From contig NW_020289979.1 in assembly GCF_003144245.1 (NCBI RefSeq), positions 372,001-436,000 of the forward strand: DNA of 64,000 nt. Direction: 5' to 3'. Made by a program: the position numbers and the translations under genes. The DNA is from Jaminaea rosea. Taxonomy: Eukaryota; Basidiomycota; Exobasidiomycetes; Microstromatales. How positions within the stretch are numbered: the stretch's first letter is position 1; every line of letters starts with the position of its first letter. Shown here piece by piece: positions 53,515 to 63,100 of this stretch. The notes under the pieces were generated by a model, which was given only the letters and a program-made list of their open reading frames with translations, was not told where the DNA came from and searched no databases.

Positions 53515-56500
53515 TTAAATGACGCTTCCTCCTCTGCCTAGCCAGAGCCGCCACTTCTCTCCACGAGGAATGGTACCACCCTCCGTCGCTAGGGTCCTGT
53601 CCATCATGGCGCTTCCCCCATCCCCGAGACCCCAAAGTAGGACAGCCCTCGCGATCCTCTTGGCCGTAGCGGGCGGCACATGCGGGCTGAGCGTTAGGTA
53701 GACCTCGTACGGGGACTGGACCGCCGAGCTGTTGGAGGCGGAAGAGGAGGTGGGTGGGCACTCCACGTAGATCGCTTCGTGAGATGTCCGGAGGTAGTGC
53801 GTATAGATGGAAGGTGACGAGGAGGTGATCGCCGAGCTGGAGGCAGAGAGGCTGGGTGGACGCAGTGCCTCGGGAGGCGGCGGTGGGAGGAGGTCTGTAG
53901 GTGCCGACGGCGCAGAGCCAGGAGCAGCTCCATCTTCACCTTCGTCTGCGTGATCGCCGTCTTGATCATCCTGCTCGTCAGCCTCGGCGGTCACCGGGGC
54001 TTCTGATGCTGTCTCTTCGCTATCTGCGCCGCTCACGACGACTGTGGGCGATTCACCACTTGCACTGGGTTTGTCCGCCTGCCCATCCTGCTCAGGTATC
54101 ACCGCGCTTTGCTCCTTCTCCTCCTTCTCTCCGCCATCCTTCTCCTCCCTCCCCTTCTTCTTCTTCCTCCTCCTCCTCTCTCCCTGCGCCCACTTGGCCC
54201 TTAGTACACACAGCTCCCTGGCTCTCTCATATCCCCTCTTCACCCGCTCTCTAGCCAATATCGCTTCCCTCTCCTCTCCGGCATACCCCTCTTGCAGCCA
54301 CTCGCTCCACACAATCTGCAGGTCATCCTTTTTCTTGAGCACAAAATGCCAAAGTCCAGGCAAGTGTAGGGAATCGGGGATAATACGAGAGTTGGTGCTC
54401 CTTGTGGAGGTGAGAAGTTGGTTGAGCGGAGTGACGGGAGTCGGTGCCCGAGGGGTGGGGGCGAGGGGCAGGGAAAGGAGCGAGAGGATACAGTCCCTGT
54501 ACCGCGAGACTTCCTCAAAGGATTCGCGATCTGCGGTGACGATGACTAGGGCGCAGGGTGCTGCACCATTACTCCGGCTAGACAGGGTTGATGAGGTCGA
54601 AGGCGTCCGTGTATGTGTGGTTGACAGGGTCGCATCATGAGCTCCTCCATTGCCGCTCGGCACCGCGGCGCCAAGCCAGGAAATGTGCGCCTGCACCATT
54701 CCCTGCGGGGCAAAGCGAGGCAGGCAGATGGGCACCCAGTTGACGGTTCCTGCTTCCCGTTGGCCACGTCGGCTCATGCCTGCAACGGTGTTGATGAGGA
54801 GGTGCAGATCCAGCGGGTAGGCGGAAAGACGTCGCGGTCTGACGAGCGTGACGAGCTCCAGCTCTGGCGTGACAAGTAGCACGTAGATGAGGTCTTTTGG
54901 CCTTGCCGGCATTCGTTGAGAGAGGAGCTGCTGAGGATCGAGGGGCTTGGAGGAGGATCTGCTCTGCCCAGAAGACGATGGCGACGAAGAACGTTTTGTC
55001 GCCTCATCACCTTCTGCGGCACTCGCAGCTGCAAGCGCCTTCCCCAGTGGCCGTCTCTCCCATCTCTCCAAGCTGAGACATGCAGTCAAGTCCTCCCTCA
55101 ACTTCAGATCGACCCTCATCGGCCGAAGGCAGACCCCACCACCTCCAGCACCGAGGCTGAGGCCGAAGTCGGCCTGCATCCTAGCGACGAGGCTCTCGAC
55201 AATACCATCCGTTCCCTCCAACATCCGCCTGAGGTCGAAGTTGTGCCCCCGAGCAAAGAGGCGATGCAGCTGCGCCTCCGAGATGAGCGAGACAATACCC
55301 GAATACAGCACCTCCAGGTGTGCCTTTAGGGTCGTGGCCGAGTCTGAGTACAGGTAGCCAGCCCCATGCCAGGTAGAGGTGACTGCGAGGTAGAGAGGCT
55401 CGCGAAGCAGGTACACCACGCGACTGGAGCGGGCTGGGAGCTTGAGAATCTCGATTGACTTGGATTCGAGAGTCTCGTTGCCGTGTGAGGCAAAGTTGGA
55501 CACCAGAGCTTGAAGCACGCCGACTTGGACTGCTGACTGCTCTTCGTCTTGATCAGAGGCGAGTGACTCGAGGCGGCGCGCTTCCTCCTCCGCTTTGCGT
55601 GCCTCTTCGCCTTCGGACGTCAAGCGTTTGCGCTCCTCCTCGTCCGCCGTGCTCGTACCTAAAGAAGCCAGCTTCTCATCCCTTTCACGCTGAGTCTCCC
55701 GAGCCTGGCGCAGCCGTGTACGAGCGGCATCTTCTCGGGCGAGGCGACGTTTCGCCAAATGGGAGAGAAAGACGGGCTTGCCCGCCTGCGTGAGGACGTA
55801 ATACCGTCTCGAGGGCAAGGCTCCTCCCTCTGGCGATCTCTCCGCGTCTGGCCAGTCGGCAGGAAAGTCGAAGCAATTCATGTCCGGTGGTATTGAGGGA
55901 GCTGGAGGTTGCTTCTGATTGGTACTGCTGCTAGAGCGCGGCGCCGGTGAGGCGGAGCGTGATGTTGTTGGAGAGGGCTTCCTGGATGGAAGGAGGAAGG
56001 AGCCTGCAGAGGCGAAGAAGCTTCCACCTCCGCTGCCGGCACTTCGATCTGGCGGGGCTGCGGTTGCTTTTGGGTGCTGCCTCTGCTGCTGTTGTGTCTG
56101 CGCACGAGTCTGCTCTTGTACTTGCCGTCTGCGCTTCTCTTCATTCTTGGCCCCAAGCCGCAGCGAGTCGGCCGCGGAGCGTACCAGCGTGGCATCATCA
56201 TCGTCATCGTCATCATCTTTGCCGACGGACACACGAGCCTGACTGGTACTTCGTGAGGCATTCGGTCGAGACGAAGAGTTTGATGCTGGTTTTGGGGAGC
56301 CCGATGCTGATGTCGACGACCCGGCATTTGGCGCCTCGCTCTCGCCCGCGAACGCTCCACTGATGCTGCGAAAGGGAACAGCGCTGGTACGTAAAGCGGT
56401 GCCCAGCCCGGCGGCAGTTGCGTCTACGCCTTGTCTGAAGAAAGACATGGAGCCTGTAGCCGCGCGTGATGTCCATTCTCCGAAGCCAGAAGGGGCAGCA

Positions 56501-57024
56501 ATGGGTGAGGACGGCTCCTCTGACCCTGTTGCCTCTGACTCTGCGGGAGGAGCCGCCACTGGACCATGGACCGTATCTGAAGAGGCCACATTTGGCATTT
56601 GCTCCTCGCCACGATCGCTGCCTGCTCTTGATACCGAGCCTTGCGCGTGTGTGTCCGATGCTGATACAGTTGTCGATGCGGTCTCGAGAGATGCCAACGT
56701 GGGGAAGTTTGCATTCATTGCGGAACCGATCCTCGTGCTTAGGGACATGCTCTCGTCGTGGTTTGCGGACGACGATGCTGAAGAATGAGAGCGACGGCCT
56801 CGACTGCCGTGAGTCCCCGCAGAAGAGGAACGAGACATAGCTGCGCCCGCAGTCATGGCATCGTCATTTTGCTCTTGAGGTCCTCGTGATGCAGCTGTAA
56901 CGCTAACCGTCGTCGTCGATAGCGCCGACTTCTGTGGCGACAGCGTCGAGAGGAAGCGCGGAGCATGCGGTGACGATGTTGAGCCCGTCGAGGCTTGCAA
57001 TCTCGGCGAGCCTGGCGCTGACAT
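53515..57024 (-). CDS. MON1: Vacuolar fusion protein Mon1 (Rab7 GEF subunit)
   Basis: With Ccz1 it activates Rab7/Ypt7 on late endosomes, vacuole and autophagosomes. Single exon, 1169 aa from the ATG at 57024 (MSAPGSPRLQASTGS); the 12 codons upstream begin with TTG, not ATG. Residues 1-390 are Ser/Ala-rich disorder. Then the three Longin domains: RRYYVLTQAGKPVFLSHLAK, RVVYLLREPLYLAVTSTWHG, HLEVLYSGIVSLISEAQLHR and NFDLRRMLEGTDGIVESLVA (first); DLIYVLLVTPELELVTLVRP, LDLHLLINTVAGMSRRG and NWVPICLPRF (second); LVIVTADRESFEEVSRYRDC and HFVLKKKDDLQIVWSEW (third). All are in Mon1 order. An insert of about 130 Lys/Glu-rich residues (GERRRRKKKKGREEKDG) splits the C-terminal part. Ends WRLWLGRGGSVI. 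Confidence 0.94.
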   Translation of the reverse strand: MSAPGSPRLQASTGSTSSPHAPRFLSTLSPQKSALSTTTVSVTAASRGPQEQNDDAMTAGAAMSRSSSAGTHGSRGRRSHSSASSSANHDESMSLSTRIGSAMNANFPTLASLETASTTVSASDTHAQGSVSRAGSDRGEEQMPNVASSDTVHGPVAAPPAESEATGSEEPSSPIAAPSGFGEWTSRAATGSMSFFRQGVDATAAGLGTALRTSAVPFRSISGAFAGESEAPNAGSSTSASGSPKPASNSSSRPNASRSTSQARVSVGKDDDDDDDDATLVRSAADSLRLGAKNEEKRRRQVQEQTRAQTQQQQRQHPKATAAPPDRSAGSGGGSFFASAGSFLLPSRKPSPTTSRSASPAPRSSSSTNQKQPPAPSIPPDMNCFDFPADWPDAERSPEGGALPSRRYYVLTQAGKPVFLSHLAKRRLAREDAARTRLRQARETQRERDEKLASLGTSTADEEERKRLTSEGEEARKAEEEARRLESLASDQDEEQSAVQVGVLQALVSNFASHGNETLESKSIEILKLPARSSRVVYLLREPLYLAVTSTWHGAGYLYSDSATTLKAHLEVLYSGIVSLISEAQLHRLFARGHNFDLRRMLEGTDGIVESLVARMQADFGLSLGAGGGGVCLRPMRVDLKLREDLTACLSLERWERRPLGKALAAASAAEGDEATKRSSSPSSSGQSRSSSKPLDPQQLLSQRMPARPKDLIYVLLVTPELELVTLVRPRRLSAYPLDLHLLINTVAGMSRRGQREAGTVNWVPICLPRFAPQGMVQAHISWLGAAVPSGNGGAHDATLSTTHTRTPSTSSTLSSRSNGAAPCALVIVTADRESFEEVSRYRDCILSLLSLPLAPTPRAPTPVTPLNQLLTSTRSTNSRIIPDSLHLPGLWHFVLKKKDDLQIVWSEWLQEGYAGEEREAILARERVKRGYERARELCVLRAKWAQGERRRRKKKKGREEKDGGEKEEKEQSAVIPEQDGQADKPSASGESPTVVVSGADSEETASEAPVTAEADEQDDQDGDHADEGEDGAAPGSAPSAPTDLLPPPPPEALRPPSLSASSSAITSSSPSIYTHYLRTSHEAIYVECPPTSSSASNSSAVQSPYEVYLTLSPHVPPATAKRIARAVLLWGLGDGGSAMMDRTLATEGGTIPRGEKWRLWLGRGGSVI

Positions 57025-57211
57025 TGGCCCCTTGTCAAGTGATGTCGAGAAGGATGACAATGGGCGCAGCCAGGCACCGGCGGAAAGGGATCAGACCCAA
57101 CTCGACTTGAGAGCGGACGGAGAGCAACACTTTCAAGGAATCGAGAAGCGCAGAGTGCCGCTTCCCTCACATCTTGCTTCCCTTGTTCCCCTTGACAACC
57201 TCAATGCGACC
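57025..57211. promoter_or_regulatory. Short divergent promoter MON1 / HTH protein
   Basis: 187 bp between the two start codons. Frames on both strands stay open through part of it but begin with TTG codons. No TATA box seen. Confidence 0.4.
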
Positions 57212-58165
57212 ATGTCAGACGTAGGCGCCGTCGCAGGACCATCGCGACGATCAGTCGACCCGGTCGAGAATTCATCTGGACGTTCTGGCTCGGCGTCATC
57301 GTCATCTGAGGCGGCAGTGGAGGACGGTGAGCCCCTGGATGCAACACAAGATGAAGCGACAGACGCAGACGACGGCGAGAGTCGCATCAAGCGCCACGCC
57401 TACCCTCCCATCTCTCTCGACTGCAAACGACTCCTCATGCGCCTAGTGGATGATGGTCTCCTCGACCTCAAAGGCGTAGCAAAAGGCGGGCCAATGTCCC
57501 TTCGCACAGCCCGTCACCTCCGCTCCCTCTGGATAGCAGGCAACCACTCCCTCGCGGAGCCCCGCAGGCAAGGTAGGCCACGCAAGCTCAGTTCTAAAGC
57601 ATTGGATGCGTTGCGCACCATATGTCAGCAAGACAAGAACATGCCACTGCAAGATATGCAGGACAGTATGCACGCACAGGGTTACGGCACCATCGACAAG
57701 TCGACTTTATCCAGGACCAGGAAGCACTTGGGTCTGGCTACCAGGTCCTTCGTCAGGGCCAAGAAGGGGCAACCCTCCATGAGCAAGAGGGTCATCGAGA
57801 AGGAGAAACGCGCGAGAGCCAAGGCGGACAAGGCAGCTAGTGCACAGGCAAAGACGGTCGCTGCGGCTGCGGTGGCGGCTGCGGCTGAGCAGGAGGAAGC
57901 AGCGACTGCAGCAGCGTCGCTGGGCGCTGGTGTCAGTGCCACGAGCGATGCCCGCGCCAAGGATCCTGGCCGGCGTCAGCAACATCTGCCCGACTTGTCT
58001 ACCCAAGTTTTCTTCCCAGCTGGCCTTGTTCAACCTCCTCCTCCAAATCACCAGAGGACAGATGGAGCGAGTCATCTTCAACGTGCTGCCAATGCAGCGT
58101 TCGATGCCTTCTCGGCGACTTCCGCACCCGCGCCCAATTCAAGCCAAAGCCTCCCCTTCTCGTAG
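57212..58165 (+). CDS. Bipartite helix-turn-helix protein, Tc1/paired-like DNA-binding domain without transposase core
   Basis: 317 aa, single exon from ATG 57212 (MSDVGAVAGPSRRSVDPV). Residues about 62-170 look like the DNA-binding half of a Tc1/mariner-type transposase or a paired domain: a first helical unit (ISLDCKRLLMRLVDDGLLDL, SLRTARHLRSLWIAGNHSL), an AT-hook-like linker RQGRPRKLSS (GRPRK at 121-125), then a second unit (ALDALRTICQQDKNMPLQDM, QGYGTIDKSTLSRTRKHLGL). In transposases this is followed by a DDE catalytic domain; here it is followed by a basic Lys/Arg/Ala-rich region (KEKRARAKADKAASAQ) and a Pro/Ser tail with no Asp/Glu triad. The frame is intact and no flanking inverted repeats are seen. 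I infer a host gene, possibly a domesticated transposase fragment acting as a transcription factor. Confidence 0.75.
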   Translation: MSDVGAVAGPSRRSVDPVENSSGRSGSASSSSEAAVEDGEPLDATQDEATDADDGESRIKRHAYPPISLDCKRLLMRLVDDGLLDLKGVAKGGPMSLRTARHLRSLWIAGNHSLAEPRRQGRPRKLSSKALDALRTICQQDKNMPLQDMQDSMHAQGYGTIDKSTLSRTRKHLGLATRSFVRAKKGQPSMSKRVIEKEKRARAKADKAASAQAKTVAAAAVAAAAEQEEAATAAASLGAGVSATSDARAKDPGRRQQHLPDLSTQVFFPAGLVQPPPPNHQRTDGASHLQRAANAAFDAFSATSAPAPNSSQSLPFS

Positions 58166-58245
58166 TAATCGGCCTCGAGTAAACCATCTTCACTTTCCAA
58201 GCTTCAATTTCAGCATCTTTGTCACAAGCTCTTGATCCTCATGGC
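58166..58245. other. Very short convergent spacer
   Basis: 80 bp between two stop codons; the 3' ends of the two transcripts almost certainly overlap. Confidence 0.4.
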
Positions 58246-59821
58246 TCAGATCCACTCTCCATCCAAGGCATCAGGCGGGTTCTCCGCACTGCTCAACCTC
58301 ACCTCCTTCAGCACATCCTCATTGGACAACCTGCCCGCATCATCCTTTGCCAGCTTCTCCAGCGCGACCTTGTGCGTCTCGCCCATTCCTAAGTCTCCCT
58401 CCTTCTCCTGCTCCTGCTTCTTGATCATCAACAACTCCACACCAGCCCGGTCTAGCAGCTCGATGTTCTCTGGACGCGCGTAGCGTGTTCCTTCAGCATC
58501 AGCCTCCCCTCCGAAGGTTTTCTGGATCTCTTCATCGCTCATCTGCACCCTCTCGGAAGGCTCGAGACCAGCAGGCGGGGCTCCAGCCCCGGTAGAGGGA
58601 AGCGTAGGGTTGCGCATCTGCAGTCTCACGCTACTCTCCTTGTTCAGGCCAAACTCCTTCTGGACATCGCCAAAGCCGGCCTCGTCGTGTGGGTGAGAGA
58701 GGACGTAGGAGAGGCGCACCTCACGCGACGAAGGTGGCTCGGTCTCAGAGAGGGTGAGGATGTACCACCCTCGCCCGACAGGGCGGGCGCCTCCGACTAG
58801 ACGCTCCCCTGCTGTTTTCGTCGTGTAGCGGCGCGAGGCCAGAGAATCTTTGAGAGAGTCAAAGCTTGGGCTGAGGCGGAAAAGTGGAAAGGTCCTTATC
58901 TGTTCAGTCTCTTGAATCTCGTCTTGTTCATGTACCCGTACCGTCGACCAATGTAAGCTTGTACTCACGCTACGTCCGAAATGACTGACCAGATCGTCTC
59001 AGCCGCATCGCCTCCAATGCCTCCTGGCTGGTCTCCGCGTTCGATCGCAGCTTTAGGCTCTGGCATTCTCTTTTTGCCCAGTCGAATCATGCGCGCACCA
59101 ACACCACCCTGTTTGGCCTTCTCCCCCGTCTGCTCCGACTTGTTCTCTACGTCGCTCGGTCGCTGCGACTCGGGCTTGGCGGGCGCGGTAGAGCTCGAGG
59201 AGCTGCGGGGGAGGAGGAGCAGGTGGAAGTTCTGAGCATCGTCAATCGATTGGACCGAAGGATTTGAGGTGTCCTCCTTGCCGTCTTTTGGGGCTGGTTG
59301 GACTTTGGGACGGTAGAAGAAATAGATGCTGCGCGACGGGAGGCCGGAGGGGGGGAGGGGGGAGAGCCAGGTCAGAGAAGATTCAATGCGTGAAAGGATT
59401 CATAGACCCGTAGGACTCACTGCCCGCGCTCGAGGACGTTCCACTTGATGTCGTCCTGGTTGGAGCCTACAGGGCCAGTATCCTCGCCGGCGGCCTTCTT
59501 TTCTGCTTGCGAAGAAGGAGGGGCCGGCTTCGAGTCTGACTTTGTTTCTTGAGTGCCGTTCTTGGGCTTGTCATCTTTCGCCGCCTGCTCGTTCTCATCG
59601 CCCCCATTCTTCTTGTCCTCGCTGTCATCCTGCTTAGCCGCCTTAGCAGGAGGCTGCTCCTTCGCGTCGTCCTCCTCCACTTGGCTGCCTTGTTCTTCCT
59701 TCTTGCTGTCGTCCTGCTTCCTCTTCGCGGTCACCTTGCCCTCCCCTTGCGAGCCGGCGTCGACTTCCAGCTTGGTCTGCTTCTCGCTGGTGCCATTCTT
59801 TGAGCTACGTGTGTTTGCCAT
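58246..59821 (-). CDS. Conserved fungal protein of unknown function, Lys/Glu-rich N-terminus
   Basis: Three exons are read: 59821-59421, 59328-58969 and 58894-58246; introns 59329-59420 (92 nt, GTGAGT...GCGCAG) and 58895-58968 (74 nt, GTGAGT...GATAAG); 469 aa. Residues 1-115 are charged linker (MANTRSSKNGTSEKQTK, AEKKAAGEDTG). The core starts at DIKWNVLERG|HIYFFYRPKV, continues with SIDDAQNFHLLLLPR, GARMIRLGKKRMPEPK and ETIWSVISDVA|TFPLFRLS, then YTTKTAGERLVGGARPVGRG, WYILTL, VRLSYVLSHP and DVQKEFGLNKESSVRLQMRN. From memory this matches a widespread fungal and bacterial family with the ERGHIYFFYRP signature, often labelled loosely as 'BTB domain transcription factor'; I see no BTB fold and would not adopt that name. 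The C-terminus is a Glu/Lys coiled coil. Confidence 0.8.
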
Positions 59822-60135
59822 GATGAAAGTGATCAAAGTAAGTTGAGGAAGAAGAGAGAGAGAGACGCGAAAGACGCGCGAAGGGCGACGCGAAGGTGGA
59901 CCCTTTTGCTGCTCTGCTCCCGCCCTTGATGACGAAGCTTCGCAGTCATGTCAGCCTGAGCGAGACAATTGCTGCACGGGCCACAAATGATCGAACGCGT
60001 GGCTCAGATGGCCGCGTCCGGAGAGGCGGCAGAGACGCAGCGGGAGACGGAGGGTCGACTGGCGGCGGCGGCTGACGATGTCGTCTTGTGCTTCTCCTCC
60101 TTCTCATCGTCGCCATCCCTCGAGCCCTCGCCGCG
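59822..60135. promoter_or_regulatory. Divergent promoter, 469-aa gene / DDB1
   Basis: 314 bp. The stretch 59850-59880 is purine-rich (GAAGAAGAGAGAGAGAGACG), i.e. a CT-rich leader of the minus-strand gene. No other element recognised. Confidence 0.4.
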
Positions 60136-63100
60136 ATGCAGGTCATCACACACCTTCATCAACCTTCGGCTCAGCTAGGGTCGCTGTCGTTGCCCAGCTT
60201 TCTGCCGCTGCCAACTCTCTGCATCGTCAAGCACTCCACGCTCGAATTTCTAGCACTCCCTTCTCCCGGTGGAGAGGATGAAGCACCTCTACTGGCCAAG
60301 GTCGCTCAGGCCAACTTCAATGCTCGAGTACTCCAGATTTCGCCTTTCAGCAATGGCACCCGCCTTGCTGTACTGACAGATCATCACAATCCCAGACTCA
60401 TCGTCCTCCAAGCGGGAGATGCCGCTGAGCAGGCGGCCTCATCATCATCATCGTCGTCAACGCCCCGCTTCAACATCGTTTGTGACCGCTCCATCCTCCT
60501 CGATGAGATGACTCGCCCGCCTGCAGAGCTCGGCTTGGGGGTTTGGACCATCTCTGCGCCCAATGATGAAGTGATTGTGACGCATGTCCACTCGGGCGTC
60601 CTCAAAGTGCTCCCGGTAGGAAAGGCTAAGTCGAAGGCAGCATCCTCGCAGATGGCGCTCAACACTTTCACGACAAGGTGATTATGCGTCCTGAAGCCTG
60701 AAGATGATTTGAACACGTGCTGACTCGCTATTGCGCTCTACGCCAGACTGCCTCACCCCACACTCCTGTCTGCGACCCCCTTGTCTTTGGATGACGATCG
60801 CCTCGGAATAGCCCTCTTGTCCATCAACTCTACACCCTCGCGACTTCCAGGCTTGGGAACTCAATGCCTCCCTGTCTTGTCCTTCCACGCCGTCGATCAA
60901 AAGCAGCAGCAGCTCATCCCGCTTCCTTGGGGACCAGAGCGCAAGGTGCCACCAATGGTTGAGGAGGCAACGGGCGAGTCGTCCACCACCTCGCCTCGTA
61001 GGCGATCATCGTCATCTCAGCAGCAGCAGCAGCAGCAGCAGCCTCAAAGCTCCTCTCGCTCAGGCAAAGGTGGACCACAAGCAATGGGTCGCACCTTGAC
61101 CGTCGAGCAGGCCAAAGCCCGCGAGCAGTCTCTCGCCAAGTCAAAACTCACCCGAGCCCACGTTACTCTGCCGTACGCTGATGCGCTTGGCGCCCATCTC
61201 ATCACCGCCTTGCCGAAAGAAGCTGGGAGCTACGTACTCGTCTGGAGCGAGACGAGTGTGCTGATCGTCTCGCCTCCACCGTCCTTGGACGACGATGACG
61301 ACGACGAAGAAGCCAACCGTGTTACATCGTCCAAGTCACCCGTCTCATCGGGTAAAAGACGCAAAGGCTCGATGAGCACAGCGGCAGCAGGGGCTTCAGC
61401 AGCGTCCGCATCGTCTCGCAAGGCTTCTATCTCGAGCGGGAAGCAGGCAGACAACGGAGCAGGATCGACAGACGCATCGATGCTCGCCACCTCGCCCACT
61501 TCCACCGCCAACGAATACGGCAAGCGCCGTCGCGGCTCAACCAAGACTTCTGGCGCCAGTCAAGAAGATCCCTCGAGCATGGACGTCGACGATGCTGCCC
61601 CGTCCAAGTCGGCCAAGTCTGGCTTCTCCGGGCTGAAGATTCTGCGACTTAGCCTGCCACGACCTGTTCAGGTAGCAGCAGCCGCTATCGTCCAAGAGCC
61701 AGCTGCTTCCAGCGCGCTTCAAGTCGACGAGGCTGGCATGGGCGCCTCTATCAACGTCATCTTCGGCACATCGGCGGGACATCTCAACAATCTCGAGGTC
61801 AGTCTCGCCCGCGACTCTACCAGCAAGCCCTGGTCGCCCAGCAACATGCGCGTCACTCGTGTTGGCGATATTCCTAGGCCTCAGGGTCCCAACTCGCTTG
61901 CCTATCTCGGAGAAGGCATCATCCACGTCGCAAGCGCCAGCGGTGACTCCGTTGTGGTCCAGCTCGCAGCTCCAACGTCCGACGAGACCGAGTCAGCAGG
62001 AGCTGATGTCGAGATGATCCCCCTGCCAACATCTCCTGTCGCAACACCGCGTCGCAAGGCATCGGGCGCCGCCAATACCTCCCTCGGATCAGCTAGCGCT
62101 GCTGCCGCCGCTTCCAGCCGAGCCGCGTCTTCGCCGGACCTCCCCCTGTCCCCTCACACGATCCAAACTGTGCGCACCTTCACGTCTCTGGCGCCCATTC
62201 TCGACTTTATCATCGACGGCAATGCCCTCGACGCCGGTGCTGGAGGAGGAGCGCAAGGTCGCATTGTTGCAGCCTGTGGCACTGGGCCGGACGGTGCGCT
62301 CGCAATCGTCAAGAATGGCGTCACGCTAAATGAAGTTGGCTCACTCGATGTGCCCGACGCCAGGCGCGTGTGGGCTGCTCCTCTCGCTGATGGAAGCTTT
62401 GCGCTCGTCTGCGGTTTTGCCGAACATACAGGGGTGCTTGCAATGGGTGGAAGTGGCGTTGAGGATGTGACGGACAAAATCGGGGACGGCAGCTTGGCAC
62501 AGAGTCGCACGGTTGGCGCATACGCACTGAGCGGAGGCGACAGATGGATTCACGTCTCTGACAAACGCCTGGCTGTCATTGATGCCGCATCTGGGCAGCA
62601 GGTGACGGAGTGGGACCCGTCAGCGACGACGGACGCTGGCTCCGCTGCCATCCTGGCCGTAAGCGTCGAGCGAGACGGTGTCCTCGTCGGACTCAACGGC
62701 GGGCGTGTCGTACTGCTCACCGTCGAAGGCGGAGCAGTCCAAGTCGTCGGCTCGCTAACCCTGCCAAACGAGGTCTCGTGCCTTCACATGGTCCACGGCC
62801 TCGCTGCCATCGGGCAATGGAACACGAACACCGTGCGTCTCTTCTCTCTGCCCAACTTCCAGGACGTGACGCCAAGCAGCATGAATAGCGAGTCGGGACT
62901 GGGAGCTCTGCCTCGTAGCTGTCTCATACACCGCTTTGCCTCCAGTGACGAGTCGACGGCATCCACAGCCCCACTTCATCTTCTCATCGGCCTCTCGACT
63001 GGCGCCGTCCTCTCCTACATCATGTCTCTCCCCACGCCCGACTCCTTCTCTAAGACCATCGGCCTCTTCGACCGCAAGACCTCCGCACTGGGGCGACGCC

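Noticed and set aside
57025-57060. Upstream extension of the MON1 frame to 57060
   Set aside because: The first codon there is TTG; the first ATG in frame is at 57024.
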